Source of the DNA: an uncultured Dehalococcoidia bacterium
GTDB lineage: Bacteria; Chloroflexota; Dehalococcoidia; Lucifugimonadales; Australimonadaceae
NCBI GenBank assembly: GCA_958295525.1
Contig: OY282355.1
Location: forward strand, 124,001-188,000
Direction of reading: 5' to 3'
Length of the DNA: 64,000 bases
This document shows positions 33,008-40,443 of the stretch, piece after piece. The position numbers and the translations under genes are program-made. The notes beneath the pieces were generated by a model. That model had not been told where the DNA came from, searched no databases, and saw only the letters and a list, made by a program, of their open reading frames with translations. Numbering within the stretch: the stretch's first letter is position 1; each line of letters opens with the position of its first letter.

Positions 33008-34176
33008 GGCGCGGCTCTCTCGAAGAAGCCTTGTTTCCACAGCGCGCCGGGCAAATCGCCCTCGGCGGCGAAGTTATGCAGGAGTTCGCTGTCGCCCACG
33101 CGCCTTACGGAAGTAAAACCATCGCGTTTAGCGAGGTGGAATATCTCGTTGAGTTCCACGCCGTTCAGAAAGTCCGGCGAGTGCGTGGAGACGAACGCTT
33201 GGCCGCCGCGAGTCGAGTAATCGCGGAATTCCTCCGCCAGTTCCCGCAGCAACTCGGGGTAGAGTTGGTTCTCCGGCTCCTCCACGGCAAGCAGCGGATG
33301 CGGTTTAGGATCGTAGAGCAGGACCAGGTAGGCGAACATTTTGAGCGTGCCGTCCGAGACGTACCGCGCCACGAACGGGTCGCGGAACGCGCCGTCTGTG
33401 AACCGCAACACGAGGCGCCCGTCTTCCGTCGCCCGCGCCTCGACATTGCTTACCCCGGGAACGCGGACCTGCATCCGCTCCAGCACGCGCTCGAACAAAT
33501 CAGGGTGATTCTGATAGAGGTACTGAGCGACCAGCGCAACGTTGTCTCCGCTGGGCGACAGATGCTCGGCGTAGCCCGCGTCCATGCCTGGCCGCGCCTC
33601 CGTGACGTGGAAGTCCGAGACGTGCCAGTTCTCGATGAGGCTTCGGAACTCCGCGACCACCCGGAATTCGCGGAATTGCCCCAACCCTTTGATCGCCAAG
33701 ACGCTCGGGTCGTCCAGCGCGTACCATTCCCGCTCGCCGCCAACGCCCTCTTGTCCGTAGGCGGACTCATTCGTGATGGCGGTTCCCTGCCCTCGGGAGA
33801 AGTCCACGAAATGCCAGGGCAGGCCACGCTGCCCTCTGCGGTAGCGGAGAACCTCGCGCTCCACCACGGCGCGGCCTCCGTCGGACCCGATCTCAAGGCG
33901 GTACGTCGCCAACCGCCCGCCGCTCTCGCGGAACCGCGCCTCTATCCCTATAGGCCCGGCCTCGTCTCTGCTCACCAGTTCGCGGAAGCCGCCCCTGCGC
34001 TCCACGGCGGAAGCCGCATTATGCGTCAGAGCGTCTCTCAAGAAAGCGAACACGTCGAACAGCGTTGACTTGCCCGAACCGTTCGCGCCTACGATCACCG
34101 CGAGCGACGGCAACTTGTCGAACACCGCCTTGCGGAACACGCGGTAGTTCGTGATTTCAATGCGCTCTATCTTCAT
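33004..34176 (-). CDS. AAA-family ATPase (OLD/RloA/AbiLi-like)
   Basis: 390 aa ABC/SMC-type ATPase. Starts IERIEITNYRVF, with Walker A VGANGSGKST at about residues 27-36. Later come the ABC-like signature region (ARYVSDGTLKMFAYL), Walker B with catalytic Glu (LLAVEEPENQLYP) and the switch FVSTHSPDFLN. Unlike OLD itself it lacks a fused TOPRIM domain; that domain is supplied by the next gene. The ATG at 34176 follows GGAGAGAGCAAGG; it is divergent from the acyl-CoA dehydrogenase. Probably a two-protein abortive-infection type defence module. Confidence 0.8.
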   Translation of the reverse strand: MKIERIEITNYRVFRKAVFDKLPSLAVIVGANGSGKSTLFDVFAFLRDALTHNAASAVERRGGFRELVSRDEAGPIGIEARFRESGGRLATYRLEIGSDGGRAVVEREVLRYRRGQRGLPWHFVDFSRGQGTAITNESAYGQEGVGGEREWYALDDPSVLAIKGLGQFREFRVVAEFRSLIENWHVSDFHVTEARPGMDAGYAEHLSPSGDNVALVAQYLYQNHPDLFERVLERMQVRVPGVSNVEARATEDGRLVLRFTDGAFRDPFVARYVSDGTLKMFAYLVLLYDPKPHPLLAVEEPENQLYPELLRELAEEFRDYSTRGGQAFVSTHSPDFLNGVELNEIFHLAKRDGFTSVRRVGDSELLHNFAAEGDLPGALWKQGFFERAAP

Positions 34177-34209
34177 CCTTGCTCTCTCCGGCGCGGGCGC
34201 GGCCTCTAT

Positions 34210-34238
34210 GTTACACGCTCCCACCGAATCTCTATACT
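34210..34238 (+). promoter_or_regulatory. Probable promoter of the acyl-CoA dehydrogenase gene
   Basis: TATACT (34233-34238) is a good -10 box, 17 bases after GTTACA (34210-34215), which matches four of six -35 positions. It lies 36 bases before the start codon, in the divergent gap with the ATPase gene. Confidence 0.5.
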
Positions 34239-34273
34239 ACACTTGCCCGACAACGCCGCAGGAGAGAATTGCG

Positions 34274-35431
34274 ATGGACGCGCTCTACACCGAAGAGGAA
34301 CGCCTGATCCGCAACACGATGCGCGAGTTCGCCGACGCCGAACTCGCCCCGAACGCCGCCCGATGGGACGAAAACGAAGAGTTCCCCTGGGCAAGCGTCG
34401 AGGCGATGAAACGGATGGGCCTGATGGGCCTGACCGCCAAGCCCGAGCACGGCGGGTCCGGCGCGTCCTACGCCGAACTCGCCATCGCCGCCGAGGAGGT
34501 CTCCCGCGTCTGCATGACGTCGAGCACGACCCTCCTCGCCCACCTCTCGCTCGGCGTCTCCACCATCGACCGCTTCGCGGACGGCGGGCAGGCCGAGCGC
34601 TTCCTCCCTGCCGCGTGCTCCGGCGACAAGATCGTCGCGTGGGCGCTCTCCGAGCCCAGTTCCGGCAGCGACGCCGCCGATATGCAAACCTCCGCCAAGC
34701 GCAACGGCGCCGGCTCCTACGTCCTCAACGGCTCCAAGATATTCATCACTAACGCCGAGCAGTCCGGCCTCATCGTCGTCTTCACCTCCACCGACCGCGC
34801 GAAAGGCCATCGCGGAACGACGGCGTTCGTCGTCGAAAGCGATGCGCCAGGGATCGAAATGCGCGGTATGCACGGCAAACTCGGCATACGCGGCTCCGGC
34901 ACCGCCGAGATCTACTTCAGCGACGTCGAGGTTCCCGCCGGCGCACGGCTTGGCGAAGAGGGCGACGGCTTCCGCATCGCAATGACGATCTTGGACTCCA
35001 GCCGCGTGTCGCTCGCCGCGCAGTCCGTCGGCCTCGCGCAAGGAGCGTTCGAGGCCGCCGCGCGTTACGTCCAGCAGCGCGAAACGTTCGGCGAACTGCT
35101 CAAGGAGCGCCAGGCCATTCAGTTTATGCTGGCGGATATGGCGACGCGGACGGACGCCGCCCGTCTTCTCACGCGCCGCGCCGCGCAACTGAAAGACGCC
35201 GGACTCTCCCACAACCGCGAATCCGCGATGGCGAAACTCTACGCATCCGAAGCGGCGCACTTCTGCGTGGACAAGGCCGTCCAGATATTCGGCGGCTACG
35301 GCTTCTTCAGAGAAAACCCCGTCGAGCGGATGTACCGCGATCAGCGCATCACTGAAATCTACGAGGGCACGTCCGAGGTGCAGCGCATCGTCATCGCCCG
35401 CAGCCTCCTCAAAGACTACGCCGCCGCGTAG
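34274..35431 (+). CDS. Acyl-CoA dehydrogenase
   Basis: 385 aa flavoenzyme that oxidises acyl-CoA thioesters to enoyl-CoA. Family signatures: WALSEPSSGSDAA (flavin and substrate contacts), ITNAEQSGL, DSSRVSLAAQSVGLAQGAFE, and the C-terminal QIFGGYGFFRENPVERMYRDQRITEIYEG, whose Glu before Gly is the catalytic base in short-chain-type members. The start ATG 34274 follows GGAGAGAATTGCG. Full length. It converges with tctA; its last codons belong to a 113-base duplicated segment. Confidence 0.95.
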   Translation: MDALYTEEERLIRNTMREFADAELAPNAARWDENEEFPWASVEAMKRMGLMGLTAKPEHGGSGASYAELAIAAEEVSRVCMTSSTTLLAHLSLGVSTIDRFADGGQAERFLPAACSGDKIVAWALSEPSSGSDAADMQTSAKRNGAGSYVLNGSKIFITNAEQSGLIVVFTSTDRAKGHRGTTAFVVESDAPGIEMRGMHGKLGIRGSGTAEIYFSDVEVPAGARLGEEGDGFRIAMTILDSSRVSLAAQSVGLAQGAFEAAARYVQQRETFGELLKERQAIQFMLADMATRTDAARLLTRRAAQLKDAGLSHNRESAMAKLYASEAAHFCVDKAVQIFGGYGFFRENPVERMYRDQRITEIYEGTSEVQRIVIARSLLKDYAAA

Positions 35432-35537
35432 CCCGCCCGCCTTTTGCTGCTGCTGCCCGCCCTCGCTGGCCCTCCGTGCGCCAACCTTGCGCCTGCGCCG
35501 CCGCTTCTCCCTAGCGCGACGAGAAGAACGCGATGAG
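35425..35537 (-). repeat. Inverted-repeat copy B: acd/tctA junction
   Basis: Covers the last codons of the acyl-CoA dehydrogenase, the 79-base intergenic spacer and the last eight codons of tctA. Near-identical, in the opposite orientation, to 25854-25968. This is the parental copy because both flanking genes are intact here. Confidence 0.9.
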
Positions 35538-37571
35538 CGGCTCAGGCCAGATAACGGCCATCACGTAGTCCATCACGATCAGGTTGAACGCGACGACGAA
35601 CGATACGGCTATCGCCGCGCCTATCCAGCGCGTCCGCCCCTGCAGGAAGAAGAGCGTCGGGCCGAGCGGGAAAAGCATCGTCGCGTACTTGATTCCAATC
35701 AGGAATATCAGCGCTGTGAACACGGCGATCATGCCGAATATGAGCCATGCGGCGCGGCGCGCTCCCGCCATTCCCGCGCTCCTCATTCCGATGTCCATAA
35801 TCGCGCCGGTCTTGCCGCGCCCCAAATCGAAGATGAACTGGACGCCGGCCAGCGCGATGACCGTGCTGCTCAGCGCCATAGGGAACACCTTCCCCCGCGT
35901 CGTGAAGACGGTCGACGCCTCCCAGAGCGCCCAAGCCGCCATGCCGACCATCGCAAGCGTGAAGAGCGCCGCCGGCGTCAATGGGAACGCGCGAGCCTTT
36001 GCCGGAGCCGCCGGAGCCGCGTCTCCCGATCCGCCGGCGGGCGCGGGACGGCCCCCTCCCGGCGCGGACGGCGGCGCGCCATCCTCGGAGTCCGCCCCCG
36101 CCGCGCCGATCTTCCCCATCCGCGAGAACGTCACCGCGATAATGACCGCCAGTATCAGCAGCGCGATGGTCAGCGGACGGGCAAGCAACCCGCCGATGCC
36201 GTAGATGGAGACCGCCGATTGGAAGTTGAACTCGATGATGCGGCCCAAGATAAACCCGAGCAGCAGCGGAGGGCGCGGCCACTTGTGCTGCTTCATCAGA
36301 AGTCCGAGAATCGCCGCGGCCACGATGATGTACACCGCCATAAGGTTCGTCATCGAGAGGAACGCGGAGAGGAACGATATGGGAATGATGATCGCCCCGA
36401 TGAGCGGGTAGGGAATGAGCGTGAGTTTCGCCAGTTGCCCCGTGAGGAACATGCCGATGACCGTCACGGCGAGGTTCCCCAACGCCAGGCTGAACACCAT
36501 CATTATCGTGATGTCCGCGAACCGCCCAAGCATCGGCGGGCCCGGCGTGATGCCGTAGGCGAGCATCGCCACGATCACGAACGCCCACGCCCTGCCGCCC
36601 GGCACGCCGAACGCGAGCGTTGGAATCGCTTGCCCCGCCTCCTTCGAGTTCTGCGCCGCCTCCGCGAAGAGCACGCCGTCCAACGAGCCGTTGCCGAACC
36701 CGCTCTTGTCCTTCGAGAAGAAGATGCCCATCGCGTAGGAGAGCCAGTCCACCACCGCGCCGCCAATGCCGGGCACGGCGCCCAGGAACACGCCGAACAT
36801 TCCGTGACGGATCGCTATCGGCCACTTGGAAAGCCCGTAGCGCGCGCCGCGGAACACCTCGCGCTGATTCACCACCGCGCCGCGGGCGGCGACAGGCTGC
36901 CTCGTTATCGTCAGATCAACCATCTCAGGCAGCGCGAACAGCCCTATCGTCGTCGCAATGAGCGGCAGCCCCTCCCAGAGGTGCAGGCTGCCGAACGTGT
37001 AGCGGTGCGAGCCCGAAATCGGGTCTATTCCAATCGTCCCCAGCAGCAGGCCGAACGCCGCCGCCGCAAGCCCTTTCACCATCGCGCCCGAGCTCAGCGC
37101 GGCGACCATCGCCACGCCGAACAGCGCCATCGCCGCGATCTCAGGGAAACTGAACGCGAGGATGAACGGCTTGATGACGGGAATCACGATGGCGAGAACC
37201 GCCGCGCCTACCAGCCCGCCCATCGCGGAGACGGCGTAGACCGCGCCGAGCGTGTGCGCCGCGAGCCCTTTCCTGGCGAGTTGGTTGCCTTCCAAGAACG
37301 TCACCTGCGTCGACGCTCCGGGCTGCCCAAGCAGCACGGCGGGAATCGAGTCCAGCGTGTTGTCCACGCCGGTCAGGGTGGCGAGCATAACGATGCCGAT
37401 GAGCGGGTCTTCCACTCTGAGGACGATGAACGAAATGGAGAGCGCCATCACCAGCGTCGCGGAGACGCCGGGGAGCAAGCCGACGAAGACGGCCATAAAG
37501 ACGGCGATGCCGAACGCCGCCCAGAACGCGCCGTTGCCCAAGTAGCTCAGCCCTTCGAAGAGTTCGCTCAC
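35511..37571 (-). CDS. tctA: Tripartite tricarboxylate transporter permease, TctA fused to TctB
   Basis: 686 aa integral membrane protein. Residues 1-500 are the TctA permease of about 12 spans, with the family segments GLLPGVSATLVMAL, GVDNTLDSIPAVLLGQPG, GAVPGIGGAVVDWLSY and IPTLAFGVPGG. A Gly/Pro/Ala-rich linker of about 45 residues follows (about 505-550). The last 135 residues have four spans and match the small TctB subunit, normally a separate gene. Lies downstream of the binding-protein gene after an 80-base gap holding a perfect 28-base palindrome. Confidence 0.92.
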   Translation of the reverse strand: MSELFEGLSYLGNGAFWAAFGIAVFMAVFVGLLPGVSATLVMALSISFIVLRVEDPLIGIVMLATLTGVDNTLDSIPAVLLGQPGASTQVTFLEGNQLARKGLAAHTLGAVYAVSAMGGLVGAAVLAIVIPVIKPFILAFSFPEIAAMALFGVAMVAALSSGAMVKGLAAAAFGLLLGTIGIDPISGSHRYTFGSLHLWEGLPLIATTIGLFALPEMVDLTITRQPVAARGAVVNQREVFRGARYGLSKWPIAIRHGMFGVFLGAVPGIGGAVVDWLSYAMGIFFSKDKSGFGNGSLDGVLFAEAAQNSKEAGQAIPTLAFGVPGGRAWAFVIVAMLAYGITPGPPMLGRFADITIMMVFSLALGNLAVTVIGMFLTGQLAKLTLIPYPLIGAIIIPISFLSAFLSMTNLMAVYIIVAAAILGLLMKQHKWPRPPLLLGFILGRIIEFNFQSAVSIYGIGGLLARPLTIALLILAVIIAVTFSRMGKIGAAGADSEDGAPPSAPGGGRPAPAGGSGDAAPAAPAKARAFPLTPAALFTLAMVGMAAWALWEASTVFTTRGKVFPMALSSTVIALAGVQFIFDLGRGKTGAIMDIGMRSAGMAGARRAAWLIFGMIAVFTALIFLIGIKYATMLFPLGPTLFFLQGRTRWIGAAIAVSFVVAFNLIVMDYVMAVIWPEPLIAFFSSR

Positions 37572-37577
37572 AACCGC

Positions 37578-37605
37578 CCTCCGCCGCCGCCGGCGGCGGC
37601 GGAGG
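37578..37605. repeat. Perfect 28-base GC palindrome between tctC and tctA
   Basis: CCTCCGCCGCCGCC followed by its exact complement GGCGGCGGCGGAGG. In the mRNA it folds to a stem of about 12 pairs. No U-tract follows, so it is more likely an mRNA-stabilising or attenuating hairpin than a full terminator. It would favour more TctC than TctA. Confidence 0.8.
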
Positions 37606-37652
37606 CGTCAGCCTCCCCGCCGCTCAGCGATGCCCGGCTCTTTCCGGCGCCG

Positions 37653-38924
37653 CTACTTGGTGAACTTCGCGTAGACGCCTTCTTGCACCTCGCGCAATCG
37701 CCCGATGTTCCGCAGGAACGAATCCTCGACCTGCGCGAATATCTCCTGCAACTCCGCCCCGCTCTGCTCGATCTCGATCGGCTGGCCGAGAATCCGCTCG
37801 AAGTCCTCGCGGAACTCCGGGTCGGCGAGCGCGCTGTCCCACGCCCTCCGCAGCGTGTTGACGACGTCGGGAGGAGTGTCCGGCGGCGCGAGCAGGTTCT
37901 TGCCCACGAACGTCTCCGGCGCCATCAAGCCGTCCCAAATGTCCTTCTGCTCGTCGTTGAGCAACTCGCGGGCGTTGGACGCGGTGAACTCGCCGCTCTC
38001 GGTGTTCGGGCGCACTACTCCGCCCGGGCCGGTGAGCGCGGCGAAAGGTTTGATGAAGCCGTCCGCCACCCACCCGGGGCGGCGCTGCGGCAACTGATAC
38101 CACACGCTCCCCGCCGTGAAGTTGTTCGTCGCCCCCTGCTCGATCATCAGCAATTCCTGCTCCGTGCCCGTCGCGGCGATCAACTTGAACTCGTAAGGCA
38201 GGTTGAGCCAGTCCGCGAGCAGGAAGTTGCCGAGGTCGCCCACGCCCGTCAGTTCCTGCGGAGTCGGGGCGGACCCCGCCGCGATCAGCTCCGGGCCGGA
38301 TTGCCCCACTGCGTCCGTAATGTCGTTGTAGGGCAGCGTCTCCCCGTTGATCATCCATACCGCGTTGCGCGCGACGGGCGCGCCGATCACCTCGAAACCC
38401 GAAGCCGTGAAATCGGCGTTCGGATCGGTGGACGATTGAATGGGAGCCGTCGCGTTGTAGATCAGCACGGTGCCGTCGTTCGGCGCTCTCCACACGAAGT
38501 TGCTCGCCGCGATGGAGGGGGTGAGGTTGCTAATGACGATGCGCGGGTTGCCGGGGATGAACTGCCGCCACTTGGCGGCGAGGAACCGCGCCTGCGTGTC
38601 CGTGCCGCCGCCGGGGTTGAATCCCACCACGATGCGGATCGTCTGGCCGCGGAAGTGCGCGTCCGCGTCGAACGAGGGCAGCGGCGTCGCCGTCGGGCGC
38701 GGCGTGGACGTCGGCGGAACCGGCGTCGCCGTGGCCGCCGACGTTCCGGTGGACGGCGCGGCGGTCGCGGGAACCGGCGTCGCGGTGGCCGCCGCCGCCG
38801 GCGCGGGCGTGTCCGTGGGGCGCGGCGTGGAAGTTGGGGAGTCGCCGCCGCCGCAAGCCGCCGCGGCCAGCGCGATAAGCAAGGACGTCGCTATGAACGA
38901 TAGGCGCGAGCGGAACATTTGCAT
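37653..38924 (-). CDS. tctC: Tripartite tricarboxylate transporter substrate-binding lipoprotein
   Basis: 423 aa. Signal peptide with lipobox AAACGGG, then a Pro/Thr/Ala linker of about 60 residues, then a TctC-type binding domain: IRIVVGFNPGGGTDTQARFLA (the carboxylate-binding loop), and the late APPDTPPDVVNTLRRAWDSAL. It should capture an organic acid and deliver it to the fused permease. ATG 38924 follows GGGGGC; an in-frame ATG lies six bases downstream. Confidence 0.88.
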   Translation of the reverse strand: MQMFRSRLSFIATSLLIALAAAACGGGDSPTSTPRPTDTPAPAAAATATPVPATAAPSTGTSAATATPVPPTSTPRPTATPLPSFDADAHFRGQTIRIVVGFNPGGGTDTQARFLAAKWRQFIPGNPRIVISNLTPSIAASNFVWRAPNDGTVLIYNATAPIQSSTDPNADFTASGFEVIGAPVARNAVWMINGETLPYNDITDAVGQSGPELIAAGSAPTPQELTGVGDLGNFLLADWLNLPYEFKLIAATGTEQELLMIEQGATNNFTAGSVWYQLPQRRPGWVADGFIKPFAALTGPGGVVRPNTESGEFTASNARELLNDEQKDIWDGLMAPETFVGKNLLAPPDTPPDVVNTLRRAWDSALADPEFREDFERILGQPIEIEQSGAELQEIFAQVEDSFLRNIGRLREVQEGVYAKFTK

Positions 38925-38963
38925 CTCGTTGCCCCCGGCGGATAACCCGCCTAATCGCGTCAT

Positions 38964-38993
38964 TATGTATCACACCGGCGCCCTTATCGGCAA
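38964..38993 (-). promoter_or_regulatory. Probable promoter of the tct operon
   Basis: Minus strand TTGCCG (38993-38988), an 18-base spacer, then TACATA (38969-38964), about 40 bases before the tctC start. A moderate match in an otherwise GC-rich gap. Confidence 0.45.
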
Positions 38994-39127
38994 CCCGCGC
39001 CGCCAATCGCGGCGAAATTGCGCGTTCCTGGACGCCCCCGCCGCGCCGTCTCCGGTGAGTTTCCGCTTTCGCGTGGCGCAACCCTCGCCTGAATGTCCAG
39101 ACTATGTCCGGGCGCCCGCAAGCCCCT

Positions 39128-39874
39128 CTAGTTCGCCGCGAGCGAGCCGCCGTCCACGAGGATGTCCGCCGCCGCGATGAAGTCGGCGTCGGGGGACGCC
39201 ATAAAGACGCACACCGACGCGATGTCCGGCGGCATCCCCTGACGCCCCACGAGGTTCGTGACGCCGCGCCCCGTCTCCGGCATCGCGTCGCGTCCGACCG
39301 GGGAGCCGATGCGGTTGGGCGTGAGGGAGTTCACGCGCACGCCGAACGGCGCGAACTGAATTGCCAGCGAGCGCGTGAGGTTCAGCACGCCGCCCTTCGC
39401 CGCCGAGTACGCCGTCGCGTCGGCGCGCCCCCGGTGGCCGGAGGTGGACGCGATGTTGATGATCTTCCCGCCGCGCCCCTGCTCCCGCATTTGGCGGCCA
39501 GCGTATTTCGCCGTGAGGAAGACGCTCTTGAGCGTGACGTTGATCACGTTGTCCCACTCGTCCTCCGGCAGGTCGAGCGCGGGCGTATGGTCGGTGACGG
39601 CGGCGTTGTTCACGAGGATGTCCACTCCCCCGAAGCAAGCGACGGTCTCGGCAACGATGCGCTGGACGTCCGCGCTCGACGACACGTCCGCGCCGACGGC
39701 GAGCGCGCAGTTCGGATGCGCCGCGTTGACCGCGTCCGCGACCGCTTGCGCGGCGTCGGGGCGGAGGTCGACGACGGCGACGCGCGCTCCCTCGTCCGCG
39801 AACGAATGGGCGACGGCCTCGCCGATGTTGCGCCCTGCGCCGGTGACGATTGCAACCTGGTTCTCCAGTCTCAT
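39128..39874 (-). CDS. Short-chain dehydrogenase/reductase
   Basis: 248 aa NAD(P)-dependent oxidoreductase. Cofactor motif TGAGRNIG, NNAAV, the catalytic Ser in NIASTSG, YSAAK (Tyr and Lys), and the C-terminal ILVDGGSL. Standard length. The substrate is unknown. No RBS of note and no close partner; the tct operon lies downstream in the same direction after about 165 bases. Confidence 0.9.
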   Translation of the reverse strand: MRLENQVAIVTGAGRNIGEAVAHSFADEGARVAVVDLRPDAAQAVADAVNAAHPNCALAVGADVSSSADVQRIVAETVACFGGVDILVNNAAVTDHTPALDLPEDEWDNVINVTLKSVFLTAKYAGRQMREQGRGGKIINIASTSGHRGRADATAYSAAKGGVLNLTRSLAIQFAPFGVRVNSLTPNRIGSPVGRDAMPETGRGVTNLVGRQGMPPDIASVCVFMASPDADFIAAADILVDGGSLAAN

Positions 39875-40003
39875 ACGCTCTCTCCTTGTCGCTGCCGTGT
39901 GTTCGCTATGCGTTATGCCCGCCTGCCGCTCCGAACGGCGCGGCGCGCATAACGATACTCCTCGCGGCGGCGCTCCGCCTAGCGGGTCCGGCGCGCGCCG
40001 CTA

Positions 40004-40032
40004 TTGCCTTTGCAAGTGGAGCCTGCTACAAT
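40004..40032 (+). promoter_or_regulatory. Orphan plus-strand promoter-like sequence
   Basis: TTGCCT (40004-40009), 17 bases, TACAAT (40027-40032). It points rightward, yet only minus-strand genes lie downstream for 1.8 kb. It would make an RNA antisense to the 40083-40433 gene; a ten-codon frame follows at 40060. Confidence 0.35.
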
Positions 40033-40082
40033 TGCGCTCACGGATCGAGGAACCGCTATGCTGGCCGTCCGCCTCCTCCGCG

Positions 40083-40433
40083 CTACCTGACCTCCGTCGC
40101 CGCGTCCAGCAGCAGGCACGGCTCGCCCCACTGCGCCGGGTCGTCGAGCGACCATTCCGTTGACGATCCGGCGGGGCGCAGCCGCAGCCCCTCGCCGCCG
40201 CCGTAGACGAGCGTGAGAACGCCGTCGCCGGAGTCCGACACTTTGGCCGCCATCGCGGGCGCGGGCGCGCCGTCCGCCCAACCCGTAACGTCGCAGGCGC
40301 CCTCCCAGCCGTCCGGGCGGAACGCCGCCGCAACCCACCGCGCCTCGCGGGGCGGCTCCAGCGCCTCGAACATCCGCGTGACCGAGAGGTCGCAGTTGCG
40401 CCCCGCCTCGACGTCCACCTCGATGAAATCCAT
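40083..40433 (-). CDS. Hypothetical 116-aa protein
   Basis: No family recognised. The sequence is beta-rich and acidic with regular Trp residues (ARWVAAAFRPDGWEGACDVTGWADG) and no membrane segment or signal. It starts ten bases after the stop of the dehydrogenase at 40444-41745 and is probably co-transcribed with it, so it may be an accessory or a cupin-like binding protein. That role is speculative. Confidence 0.6.
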   Translation of the reverse strand: MDFIEVDVEAGRNCDLSVTRMFEALEPPREARWVAAAFRPDGWEGACDVTGWADGAPAPAMAAKVSDSGDGVLTLVYGGGEGLRLRPAGSSTEWSLDDPAQWGEPCLLLDAATEVR

Positions 40434-40443
40434 CCTGCGCCTC

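Noticed and set aside
25652-35537. A classical insertion sequence or transposon.
   Set aside because: No transposase frame or terminal inverted repeats with target duplication are visible; the repeats are copies of ordinary gene ends.
37578-37605. The 28-base palindrome as a rho-independent terminator.
   Set aside because: No T-tract follows on either strand, and the operon continues into tctA.
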